From contig NVVB01000013.1 in assembly GCA_002402085.1 (NCBI GenBank), positions 1 to 8,208 on the forward strand: a stretch of DNA of 8,208 nt, read 5' to 3'. This document shows, piece after piece, positions 1 through 6,629 of this stretch (positions are counted from its first letter, which is position 1; the number at the start of each line of letters is the position of its first letter). The notes under the pieces were generated by a model. The model did not search any database. It saw only the letters and a list, made by a program, of their open reading frames with translations, and was not told where the DNA came from. A program made the position numbers and the translations under genes. This DNA comes from Gammaproteobacteria bacterium. GTDB taxonomy: Bacteria; Pseudomonadota; Gammaproteobacteria; Pseudomonadales; UBA3067.

Positions 1-159
1 ATTACCGGTCTATGGCAGATCTCAGGCCGAGCAAACCTTTCTTTTAGCGAACAAATCGATTTAGACCTGCATTACGTAGAACACGCAAATTTATGGATGG
101 ATACAAAGATAATCGTGCTTACCATTCCCGCCATTATTCGTTGCACAGGCGCATACTGA
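1..159 (+). CDS. Polyprenyl-phosphate sugar-1-phosphate transferase (initiating transferase), C-terminal fragment
   Basis: Reading frame 1 is open from the first base to a TGA at 157-159 and gives the last 52 residues of a protein whose start lies outside the window. The fragment opens with ITGLWQISGR, which closely matches the conserved block of the bacterial sugar transferase family (WcaJ/WbaP/PssY type, PF02397). It continues with the family pattern of an acidic-aromatic stretch (DLDLHYVEHANLWMD) and a hydrophobic segment, and ends in GAY, as many members do. Family members transfer a sugar phosphate from a nucleotide sugar to undecaprenyl phosphate at the inner membrane, the first step of repeat-unit assembly. 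The catalytic Asp-Glu region and any N-terminal membrane helices are upstream, so the donor sugar cannot be judged. The next gene begins 7 bases after the stop, indicating an operon. Confidence 0.9.
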   Translation: MTGLWQISGRANLSFSEQIDLDLHYVEHANLWMDTKIIVLTIPAIIRCTGAY

Positions 160-166
160 GACTGAC

Positions 167-1018
167 ATGCCAGGACTAATTTATGACAAAACATGTTCCG
201 CTTCAAAATTCCTCAATGCGCTTATCTCAAAGCTAGGCATCGAACATTGGGCAACTCAATCCACGCTAAATTATCAAGTGAATATCAATAAGGTTTGCTC
301 AGGCCAGCCTGGTAGCAAAGCCTTCAATTTAGAGATACTGCACTTAAGTGATATTCACATTGAAAGCATTCCAGACCACGGTGCGTCTTTAATTAGGCAA
401 TTAGAATCATTAACGTTTGATCTAGTCGTATTAACCGGTGACTATAAATTGAACCGCTGCGCAAGCAATAAAAACACCCTTAAATTGCTTGCGCCACTAC
501 TCAACAGTCTACGTTGCGAACATGGAATAGTCGCCGTTCAGGGCAATCACGACACGCCCGAATTTATGAATCAATTAGTAAAACACGACGTCACTGTTCT
601 CGATAACCGAAGTACCTTTATTAAAGTGAATGGGCAGCGCATCAATATCGTTGGAATTTCCGATCCACACTACTGGCAAAAAGATGACTTACCCAAAGCA
701 ATGTCACACTGTGCGAAGCAATGCCCGACCATCCTACTGGCTCATTCAGCCGAGAGATCGGCGTTGGCCCAACACTTCCCCATAGACCTTTATCTTTGTG
801 GACACTCTCACGGAGGCCAAATCTGTCTTCCTTGGGGCAAACCCATTATCAATAATTCAAGATGCCAACGGCGTTTTATCAATGGCGCTTGGTTCAGGGA
901 GTTTTACCAGGGCTACACCTCAAGAGGCGTCGGTACGACCGGATTCCCCCTAAGAATTCAATGCCCCCCCGAAATAGTAATACACACGTTGTTTAATAAT
1001 TTAGCGGAGACACCATGA
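167..1018 (+). CDS. Calcineurin-like metallophosphoesterase (YkuE/LpxG-like)
   Basis: The 283-residue protein carries the full metal-binding signature of the calcineurin-like phosphoesterase superfamily (PF00149): DIH at residues 62-64, GD at 91-92, GNHD at 126-129, a lone His at 193 in LLAHS, and GHSHGG at 212-217. All expected metal ligands are present, so it should be an active binuclear metal phosphoesterase. The GHSHGGQ ending and GNHD resemble the YkuE subgroup, some members of which cleave UDP-diacylglucosamine or other membrane-associated substrates. Unlike typical YkuE proteins, it has no evident signal peptide or N-terminal membrane helix; about 55 residues of unassigned sequence precede the first motif. 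The ATG at 167 is 7 bases after the upstream stop with only a weak GAG as ribosome site; no other ATG occurs before the motifs, though a GTG at 278 is possible. Its stop overlaps the next start as ATGA. The substrate is unknown; a role on a phosphorylated sugar or lipid-carrier intermediate is inference from context. Confidence 0.85.
   Translation: MPGLIYDKTCSASKFLNALISKLGIEHWATQSTLNYQVNINKVCSGQPGSKAFNLEILHLSDIHIESIPDHGASLIRQLESLTFDLVVLTGDYKLNRCASNKNTLKLLAPLLNSLRCEHGIVAVQGNHDTPEFMNQLVKHDVTVLDNRSTFIKVNGQRINIVGISDPHYWQKDDLPKAMSHCAKQCPTILLAHSAERSALAQHFPIDLYLCGHSHGGQICLPWGKPIINNSRCQRRFINGAWFREFYQGYTSRGVGTTGFPLRIQCPPEIVIHTLFNNLAETP
1006..1010 (+). promoter_or_regulatory. Ribosome binding site of the NDP-sugar pyrophosphorylase gene
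   Basis: GGAGA lies 4 bases before the ATG at 1015, inside the end of the phosphoesterase gene. It supports the ATG at 1015 as the true start and, together with the ATGA overlap, suggests translational coupling. Confidence 0.6.
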
Positions 1019-2193
1019 AAGCGATGATACTGGCGGCTGGACAAGGCACTCGCATGCAACCCTTAACGTTTGACACGCCTAAACCTTTGATCCCCTTTCT
1101 GGGCACACCGGTCATGGAATCCATTATCTGCCACCTAGAGTCTCAAGGTATTAAAGAAATCATCATTAACACCAGTTACTTAAGCGAAGAGATAGAACAC
1201 TACTTTCAGTCGGGTCAACGTCAGGGCGTAGCACTGGCCTATTCCTACGAGGGCTATAAGGATACCAAAGGCCTACATTCCAATGCCTTAGGGTCCGCTG
1301 GGGGAATCTCCAAGATTCATCATCAAAGCGGGTTTTTCGACGATAGTTTTATCGTATTGTGTGGTGACGCGCTAATCGACATCGATCTCCAAAGTGCCGT
1401 CGCGCAACACAAAAAAAATGGTGCGCTCGCAACGGTTATATTAAAGCAAGTGGACCCGGTCGATGTGCATAAATACGGCGTCGTAGAACTCGCTAACGAT
1501 GATCGCATTGTTAGCTTTCAAGAAAAGCCTTGCCAGTCCGAGGCGAAATCATCGCTCGCCAATGTCGGGATCTATATCTTTGAACCGGAGATTTTAGACT
1601 ATATCCCTCAGGGCCAAGTGTTTGATATTGGAGGCGACCTATTGCCACTTTTAGTCGAAAAAGAAGCCCCGCTGTACGGTTACCAAACCGACTTTAATTG
1701 GATCGATATAGGAAACCTGGCCGATTACCTTAAAGCCACCCAAAGCGCACTGAGCAACCCCAACGATTTCATCCCCCTACCAGGTAGCCAACATCCAAAA
1801 GGCCTCCACTGTGGTATCAATTGCGTAATCAAATGTGCAGAGGATAATATCAAGGGGGACGTGGTAATCGGTTCAGGCTGCATTATCGAAGAGGACGTTG
1901 AGTTAGTCGGGCCATTACTCATCGGCTCCAATTGCGTTATAGAATCCAACACGAAGCTCTCCAAATGCATAATTTCCGATTACTGCCACATTAAGAAGTA
2001 CGCTAGAATTCATAACAAAATAATCTATAAAGACTATTGCATCGATCAATTCGGCAAGTATTGGTCATTGAGTGAAAGCAAGCTTGATTGGTTAATCAGC
2101 GATCGTCGCAACACAGGCAGTTCCCATGAGCTGAGAGACTTGCTCAGCACGCAGAAAAGAAACATAAATAACGTAGTGTACGTTAACTTCTAA
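1015..2193 (+). CDS. NDP-sugar pyrophosphorylase (mannose-1-phosphate guanylyltransferase-like) with beta-helix domain
   Basis: The 392-residue protein starts with the nucleotidyltransferase signature LAAGQGTRMQPLT (6-18) followed by TPKPLIPF (21-28), which supply the triphosphate-binding loop and catalytic lysine. Further family landmarks are LGSAGGIS (92-99), the metal-site CGDALIDID (116-124), FQEKP (168-172) and WIDIGNLADYL (229-239). Residues from about 265 to 335 show hexapeptide-like repeats (VIGSG, LIGSN), a left-handed beta-helix. It should make an NDP-sugar from a sugar-1-phosphate and NTP in the cytoplasm. The WxDIGxxxDYL motif and overall architecture look closest to GDP-mannose pyrophosphorylase-like proteins, but glucose-1-phosphate uridylyl- or thymidylyltransferase activity cannot be excluded. 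The last roughly 48 residues lie beyond the repeats and I do not recognise them. The start has a good ribosome site and overlaps the phosphoesterase stop. It is the last gene before the 334-base gap. Confidence 0.85.
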   Translation: MKAMILAAGQGTRMQPLTFDTPKPLIPFLGTPVMESIICHLESQGIKEIIINTSYLSEEIEHYFQSGQRQGVALAYSYEGYKDTKGLHSNALGSAGGISKIHHQSGFFDDSFIVLCGDALIDIDLQSAVAQHKKNGALATVILKQVDPVDVHKYGVVELANDDRIVSFQEKPCQSEAKSSLANVGIYIFEPEILDYIPQGQVFDIGGDLLPLLVEKEAPLYGYQTDFNWIDIGNLADYLKATQSALSNPNDFIPLPGSQHPKGLHCGINCVIKCAEDNIKGDVVIGSGCIIEEDVELVGPLLIGSNCVIESNTKLSKCIISDYCHIKKYARIHNKIIYKDYCIDQFGKYWSLSESKLDWLISDRRNTGSSHELRDLLSTQKRNINNVVYVNF

Positions 2194-2281
2194 TGCCCCC
2201 CTTTCAGCTATCTGAATGTTCCCGCTGAATGGTCCCGACTTTGCGTGGCAAATTGCGACGCATAATCCAAACCAAGTAATT

Positions 2282-2296
2282 TGAAAAGCCTTTTCA
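2282..2296. repeat. Inverted repeat TGAAAAG-C-CTTTTCA, possible operator
   Basis: Two perfect 7-base arms are separated by a single base. The centre is too tight for a strong RNA hairpin and no T run follows, so a protein-binding site is more likely than a terminator. It lies about 230 bases before the export gene. No regulator can be named from the sequence. Confidence 0.4.
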
Positions 2297-2344
2297 GATA
2301 CTCCCCCCATTAAACATCCAAAATAATTACGTTATCGCCTCGCT

Positions 2345-2373
2345 TTGCCAGCCAAAATGCAAGTCTATATGAC
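2345..2373 (+). promoter_or_regulatory. Candidate sigma-70 promoter upstream of the export genes
   Basis: TTGCCA (2345-2350) matches five of six bases of the -35 consensus. TATGAC (2368-2373), 17 bases downstream, matches four of six of the -10 consensus. The -10 element falls inside the inverted repeat at 2359-2377, as expected for a repressor-controlled promoter. A transcript starting near 2380 would have a leader of about 150 bases. A weaker alternative is TTGGTT (2411-2416), an 18-base spacer and GATAAA (2435-2440) with an extended TG. Neither is strong enough to be certain. Confidence 0.3.
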
Positions 2374-2377
2374 TTGC
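2359..2377. repeat. Inverted repeat GCAAGTC-N5-GACTTGC, possible operator
   Basis: Perfect 7-base arms flank the AT-only centre TATAT, giving a 19-base dyad typical in size of sites bound by dimeric helix-turn-helix regulators. It overlaps the candidate -10 element described for this gap. No T run follows, which argues against a terminator. The regulator family is not identifiable by eye. Confidence 0.5.
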
Positions 2378-2511
2378 GTGCGTCGAATTCCGCGCGTTAG
2401 GACCTTGCAATTGGTTTTGACCAGTAATCGGTGTGATAAATACGGACTTAAAGTGAACATTAAAACCACAATGGATTGAATATTGCTTATCAGTCTTTGG
2501 TATTCGATATT

Positions 2512-2516
2512 AAGGA
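2512..2516 (+). promoter_or_regulatory. Ribosome binding site of the export lipoprotein gene
   Basis: AAGGA lies 11 bases before the ATG at 2528. It supports that start, which also gives a sensible lipoprotein signal peptide. Confidence 0.55.
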
Positions 2517-2527
2517 CGTAATTCAAC

Positions 2528-3955
2528 ATGGCCAACAGGTTTCAACAGCTCCGCCCTCTTTGGCACTACGCTAGATATTGCCTAATTTACGGCCTTGTGC
2601 CTCTCACTGTAAGTTGTAGTCACTCGATAGAACATCAAAAAGATCCCTCGCTTGCCCATACCAGCGTTGATTACTTTATTCCCGAAAAATTTTCAGCAAT
2701 GCTGACTAACAAATTTCGCCATAATCCAAAACAAGAAGAAAAGCGAGACCGTACAGGGATGCCTTTACCTTTAATGAAGCACACACGTCCCCATATCGCA
2801 GGATTAAAGCCTACCTATCGAACCCAGTACGCCTATTCCGAGAACTGTTTAAATGCCCCCTCACCGCTGGGCGCAATGCCAACACACTTTTGGAGTGATG
2901 ACCCGTTAAACCATGTTTTATTCGACCATCAAAAGCCAGCCCGAACGCCCTGGGGCACCAAGCGTACGCTGCCGCTTTCTCCGGGTGATTTAATCGAGGT
3001 ATTAATCTTCGAAGGCGAAGAGTTCAGCGGTAATTACGTGGTCAATTTGGATGGCAATCTGAATTTACCTTTTACCACGGCCATTCCCATTCAAGGCTTA
3101 GACACGTCAGAAGTCGAAAACAAAATTGCGATGCATTTAATCAAGAATGATTTATTTAAACCCATCAATTTAAAAGTCAGTGTACGCACGTTGCAATGGG
3201 CGCCAATTCAAGTATCAGTCGCGGGCGCGGTATACAACGCCGGGAGACAGTTAATCAATGATAAATTGCCTAGCCAAGTCCATAAAGACCGCACCGTCGC
3301 TTATGGCGGATACCCTGCGACACGATTTTTATCTGAAGCATTAAGAGCCGCTTCTGGTGTACGGCCTGACGCAAAAGTTAGTAAAGTCATCGTAATTAGA
3401 GACGGCTGGCAAATGGATATCGATCTAAGCGGTATCTTCTCAGGCGCGCCCGTACACGATATCCCTCTGATCGCTGGCGATCACGTGGTGGTGCCCACCA
3501 CTGGCTGCTTTCAACACGAACTAGTCAGGCCTTCTCAAATAACCCCAAAAGGGTTTCGTGTGTATATCTCAAACTTAATTACCCCGTCAAAGAACAACTC
3601 AGCAGCCAACGTTGGCAAATACTCAACCAGCCTGCCCTACGGCACCAAGCTGCTCCAAGCCGCTGTCTCTGGAAACTGCGTTGGCGGAATCTACTCCACC
3701 GACGCCTCACGCAGAGTAGTACTTATTAGTAAAAACCCGCTCACGGGCCAAACCGAAGTAATACTGCGCAGTGTCGAGGACCTGATTAATCACGCCAGTA
3801 GAGACGAATTCAATCCCTATGTACTGCCGGAGGATGCGATTGCCTGCTATGACTCAACAGTAACCAATATAAGAGATATTGCTAGAACACTCGGCGACAT
3901 TGTATCCCCGTTCACTCAATTCAAATATCTTTTCGATTTAATTGATGCGCAATAA
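2528..3955 (+). CDS. Wza-like polysaccharide export lipoprotein (OPX family)
   Basis: The 475-residue protein begins with a basic n-region, a hydrophobic stretch (residues 17-28) and a lipobox-like LTVSC ending at Cys30, so an outer-membrane lipoprotein is likely, although Thr at the -3 position is not ideal. The polysaccharide export domain (PF02563) starts at LSPGDLIEVLIF (150-161) and runs to about 220, including DGNLNLPF (175-182). An SLBB-type domain follows (about 226-325, ending in GDHVVVP), then a second SLBB-like unit (about 343-442, ending in NPYVLPEDAIACYDS). The C-terminal 25 or so residues form a probable amphipathic helix, which in Wza builds the outer-membrane pore. The protein is about 100 residues longer than E. 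coli Wza, mostly through the stretch between Cys30 and residue 147, which I do not recognise. It should form the periplasm-spanning and outer-membrane exit channel, working with the PCP protein encoded next. The two genes overlap. Confidence 0.88.
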   Translation: MANRFQQLRPLWHYARYCLIYGLVPLTVSCSHSIEHQKDPSLAHTSVDYFIPEKFSAMLTNKFRHNPKQEEKRDRTGMPLPLMKHTRPHIAGLKPTYRTQYAYSENCLNAPSPLGAMPTHFWSDDPLNHVLFDHQKPARTPWGTKRTLPLSPGDLIEVLIFEGEEFSGNYVVNLDGNLNLPFTTAIPIQGLDTSEVENKIAMHLIKNDLFKPINLKVSVRTLQWAPIQVSVAGAVYNAGRQLINDKLPSQVHKDRTVAYGGYPATRFLSEALRAASGVRPDAKVSKVIVIRDGWQMDIDLSGIFSGAPVHDIPLIAGDHVVVPTTGCFQHELVRPSQITPKGFRVYISNLITPSKNNSAANVGKYSTSLPYGTKLLQAAVSGNCVGGIYSTDASRRVVLISKNPLTGQTEVILRSVEDLINHASRDEFNPYVLPEDAIACYDSTVTNIRDIARTLGDIVSPFTQFKYLFDLIDAQ

Positions 3956-5360
3956 GAACCCGTTCTTTACCCCCTGGGACGAGCCGACAACGTCCACTGC
4001 GCTGGTGATTTGGAAGAAATCACCAAAACAGCGCTGGCGTAAATATTTCTTATTGCTCTTGCTAGCCTACATAGGCATTGCAAGTGGTTTAATGCTGTAC
4101 TGGAACACACCCAAAGGTTACACCAGTCACTTCTCATTAATGCTGCCCGGCACAGGCAATAGCTCAAAGGTCAGCTTAGAACGTGTAGGAGAAGCGCAAA
4201 GTGCGTCTACTTCACCTTACGCAATACAAAATGTAAACCCTTCGGTGAATTACAAACAAATACTGCTCAGTAATTCGGTACTCGTTAAGACTGCTCACAA
4301 ACTCAACCTTGACGAAAGTGTTTTTCAAAAGCCGAAGGTCAAACTCGTTGACCGAAGCTCTATCATTCAAATTAGCGTGAAAGGAATAAGTTCAGTGGAT
4401 TCAAATCGACGCGCCTGGGCATTGTATCAATCGTTCACAGATCAGCTGACAGCCCTTCGACAAGATGAACAACAAAAAAGAGCGCAAAGCGTTAAAAAAT
4501 CTCTTTTTGTCTACACCCAGACCCTTAATGATGACAAGCAACGACTGGTGGCCTTCAAAAAGAAAACTGCACTGATCTCTCATAAACAGTATGACGATTG
4601 GACTTCCTCGGCAGAACAGTTAAGGCAGCAGATTGAATTATTAAAGGCCGACCAAACTAACATTCAAGGCTATATCGACCAGTTATCGTCTAGCCTAAGC
4701 ATCAACCCAGATCGAGCAGCCGACGCATTCACACTCCAAGCAGACGAGCTATTTCAGTTATACCAGGCACAATACCACCTTAGCGAGTCACAATTAGCAA
4801 ACCACGTTTCAAAATGGGGCAACAACCACCCCGCCGTAATCAACGAAAAAGAAAAACGTCGCGTCGCACAAGAGCACTTATTAAAACGTAGTTTAGAACT
4901 AGTCGGTTTAGACAATCTATCCACGCTTAAACTGATCAACCTGGGTAAAAGCCGACTTAAAAGCGGCATGTTCGAAAAACTAATCCTCTCCTTCGCAGAA
5001 TCGAAAGGACTGAATAATAAAATTGTATCGCTTACTGCAACGCAAAAAGAATTAGTTAGCAAAATAAGTTTATTTTCGGATCATGTCGCAAAACTTGATG
5101 ATCTCGAACGAGAACTTAATCTTTCTGAAGCGATTTATACCTCCGCAGCAGCGCAACTCGATCTCAATCAAGTGGATATATACGGCTCCTACCCTTTAGT
5201 ACAAGTCTTAGCCAAGCCCAGTTATCCAAAAGCACCGAGCTCTCCCAATAAAATAATTTCATTACTGGGCGCCATAATGGCGGCTATTTTATCCACCTTT
5301 AGTTTAACTCTCTTATGGTATCGGAAAAAATTGCTCCACAAGGTACTTGCGAACTTGTAG
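3945..5360 (+). CDS. Wzz/GumC-like chain-length determinant (polysaccharide co-polymerase), no kinase domain
   Basis: From the ATG at 3945 the protein has 471 residues. A TTG immediately before it (3942) could also serve as start, but the ATG is preferred; both overlap the end of the export gene, by 11 or 14 bases, and no clear ribosome site precedes them. The topology is classic for the family: a cytoplasmic N-terminus, TM1 at about 34-53, a large periplasmic domain and TM2 at about 436-458. The periplasmic part contains long, charged, heptad-like helices (about 220-320 and 355-395), the GumC-type N-H-P motif at 294-296, and prolines spaced every three residues just before TM2 (425, 428, 431, 434). 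Only about a dozen residues follow TM2, with no Walker motif or tyrosine cluster, so the BY-kinase part found in Wzc is missing. It should set polymer length and couple the Wzy polymerase to the Wza-like channel. Confidence 0.88.
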   Translation: MRNKNPFFTPWDEPTTSTALVIWKKSPKQRWRKYFLLLLLAYIGIASGLMLYWNTPKGYTSHFSLMLPGTGNSSKVSLERVGEAQSASTSPYAIQNVNPSVNYKQILLSNSVLVKTAHKLNLDESVFQKPKVKLVDRSSIIQISVKGISSVDSNRRAWALYQSFTDQLTALRQDEQQKRAQSVKKSLFVYTQTLNDDKQRLVAFKKKTALISHKQYDDWTSSAEQLRQQIELLKADQTNIQGYIDQLSSSLSINPDRAADAFTLQADELFQLYQAQYHLSESQLANHVSKWGNNHPAVINEKEKRRVAQEHLLKRSLELVGLDNLSTLKLINLGKSRLKSGMFEKLILSFAESKGLNNKIVSLTATQKELVSKISLFSDHVAKLDDLERELNLSEAIYTSAAAQLDLNQVDIYGSYPLVQVLAKPSYPKAPSSPNKIISLLGAIMAAILSTFSLTLLWYRKKLLHKVLANL

Positions 5361-6589
5361 TATGGTATGCACTTATCTATACCTACCCCATTTATTTACT
5401 AGGCGGCTTGTATATTTTAGCGCCCGTACTGGGATGGCTATTATTTGCATTGGCCCTCTATTACTGGGTACGTTACCCCAATATAAATGGCCACAATAAA
5501 ACCCCGTCCAACAAACCCATTACTATCCCCACTAATGTCACGATATGGTTAATCGCCATGCTGGTAATGGAAGTCGCCCTTATCATCGGCCACGCTAGCT
5601 TCGACTTGGGCATCCCTAAACTAATTAAATCAAGTATTGGTTGGGCGAAGGGCTGGGCGTTATTAGCAATATTTATCTTCGTCGGCGCGGTACTGCCCAT
5701 TCGAAATGCAATCATTTATCGAGCCTGCAATATCATTGGCTTGCAAACGCTTCTTATTACGCCATTTCTTATACTCTTCTATTTTATTGGGCTCCCCGGT
5801 ACCTTGTATATCTCACCGCTTAGCATTATCGGTGGGCCAGGACCCGAGTTTTTTGAAGTACAGATCTATGGCATTAACCCAGAGTCAGGCCTTCCTCGCT
5901 GGCGTTATTTTGCGCCATGGGCGCCAGCCGCAGGACTACTGGCCAATATCTATTTCATATTTGCGATGCAAGATGCATCGCGAATCTGGAGAATACTTGG
6001 CATTACCGCCGCACTAATGATTTGTGTTCTTTGCCAATCGCGTGCGGGGTTTGTAGTGATACTGGTCACCGCCCCCATTGTGTATTTATTAAGGAAGTTA
6101 TCCAACCCCTATATTCTATTGCTCTTGGCCGTGGGCCTGCTCTTTACATCAATCCTCGCCGACACATTACTATCAATACTCAATAACGCCTACGATGACT
6201 TCAAGAGCGCCCGTAGCGGCTCCTCTAGAGTCCGCGACGGTCTTGCACGAATCGCCATTCAACGCTGGTCAGACGAAGCGCCTATATGGGGCCATGGTAT
6301 CGTCGAGCGCGGGCCCCACCTCGTGGAATACATGCCCATTGGCTCCCACCACACCTGGTATGGACTTCTTTTCGTTAAAGGTGCTGTTGGTTTCGCCGCC
6401 TTAGCCTTGGCCATGTCATCCACCTACATCTGCTTGCTACGTAAAGTCGTCAGCCAGCCCCAAGCTGGTGTAGGAATTGCAATGTTAATCATACTGAGCC
6501 TGTATACATTAGGTGAAAACCTTGAAATTCTTTCGTATTTATTTTGGCCAGCGTTAATCATCATCGGACGGTGTAGCCGACCCATTTAA
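5315..6589 (+). CDS. O-antigen ligase/polymerase-family membrane protein (Wzy/WaaL-like)
   Basis: The 424-residue protein is strongly hydrophobic, with about eleven predicted membrane segments (roughly 14-34, 35-52, 76-92, 113-129, 138-160, 202-218, 224-241, 245-260, 264-288, 349-375 and 385-416). QSRAG at 241-245, just after a membrane helix, and the large loop at 289-348 with SSRVRDGL, GHGIVERGP and SHHTWYG match the Wzy_C/O-antigen ligase family (PF04932), where the loop arginines and histidine are functionally important. In this setting, next to PCP and OPX genes, a Wzy polymerase joining lipid-linked repeat units in the periplasm is more likely than an O-antigen ligase, but sequence alone does not settle this. 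The ATG at 5315 overlaps the preceding gene by 46 bases. No good in-frame start occurs before the first membrane helix otherwise, and no clear ribosome site is visible, so translation may depend on coupling. Confidence 0.85.
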   Translation: MVSEKIAPQGTCELVVWYALIYTYPIYLLGGLYILAPVLGWLLFALALYYWVRYPNINGHNKTPSNKPITIPTNVTIWLIAMLVMEVALIIGHASFDLGIPKLIKSSIGWAKGWALLAIFIFVGAVLPIRNAIIYRACNIIGLQTLLITPFLILFYFIGLPGTLYISPLSIIGGPGPEFFEVQIYGINPESGLPRWRYFAPWAPAAGLLANIYFIFAMQDASRIWRILGITAALMICVLCQSRAGFVVILVTAPIVYLLRKLSNPYILLLLAVGLLFTSILADTLLSILNNAYDDFKSARSGSSRVRDGLARIAIQRWSDEAPIWGHGIVERGPHLVEYMPIGSHHTWYGLLFVKGAVGFAALALAMSSTYICLLRKVVSQPQAGVGIAMLIILSLYTLGENLEILSYLFWPALIIIGRCSRPI

Positions 6590-6629
6590 AAACACCGTAA
6601 ATAATTGCTTCGACAAGCGAGTAGTAAAC

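Larger units (their letters stand above)
2194..2527. promoter_or_regulatory. Non-coding gap between the two gene blocks, probable promoter region
   Basis: No convincing gene lies in these 334 bases. The gap separates the precursor genes from the export and polymerisation genes, so it probably holds the promoter of the downstream block. It contains two notable inverted repeats (2282-2296 and 2359-2377), weak promoter-like hexamers, a short repeat cluster just after the upstream gene (CTGAATG at 2212-2218 and again at 2225-2231, with TTCAG/CTGAA pairing at 2203-2216), and two six-base C runs (2196-2201 and 2303-2308). No GC-rich hairpin followed by a T run was found, so no intrinsic terminator is called. 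I saw no ops/JUMPstart motif and no c-di-GMP riboswitch core. Confidence 0.5.

Noticed and set aside
1411..1418. A8 run inside the NDP-sugar gene (and another at 7372-7379 in the pyruvyl transferase gene), considered as slippage sites
   Set aside because: Both frames continue intact with conserved motifs after the runs; A runs of this length are common in Lys codons.
2203..2229. Small inverted and direct repeats (TTCAG/CTGAA, CTGAATG twice) right after the NDP-sugar gene, considered as a terminator
   Set aside because: The stems are only 5-6 bases, not GC-rich, and no T run follows. They are mentioned under the intergenic region but not called as a terminator.
2240..2256. TGGCA...TTGC sequence resembling a sigma-54 promoter, and the small TTTGC/GCAAA repeat there
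   Set aside because: The spacing between GG and GC is six bases instead of about ten, and the repeat arms are only five bases.
2092..2310. Minus-strand open frame of 72 codons reaching into the intergenic gap
   Set aside because: It mostly overlaps the well-supported + strand gene, shows no recognisable domain and has no visible ribosome site; likely chance.
5641..6404. Several + strand open frames within the Wzy-like gene
   Set aside because: They are out-of-frame shadows of a gene with clear membrane topology and family motifs.
6590..6629. Gap between the Wzy-like and pyruvyl transferase genes considered for a terminator or promoter
   Set aside because: It is only 40 bases with a 4-base stem (GCTT/AAGC) and no promoter-like hexamers; simple operon spacing.
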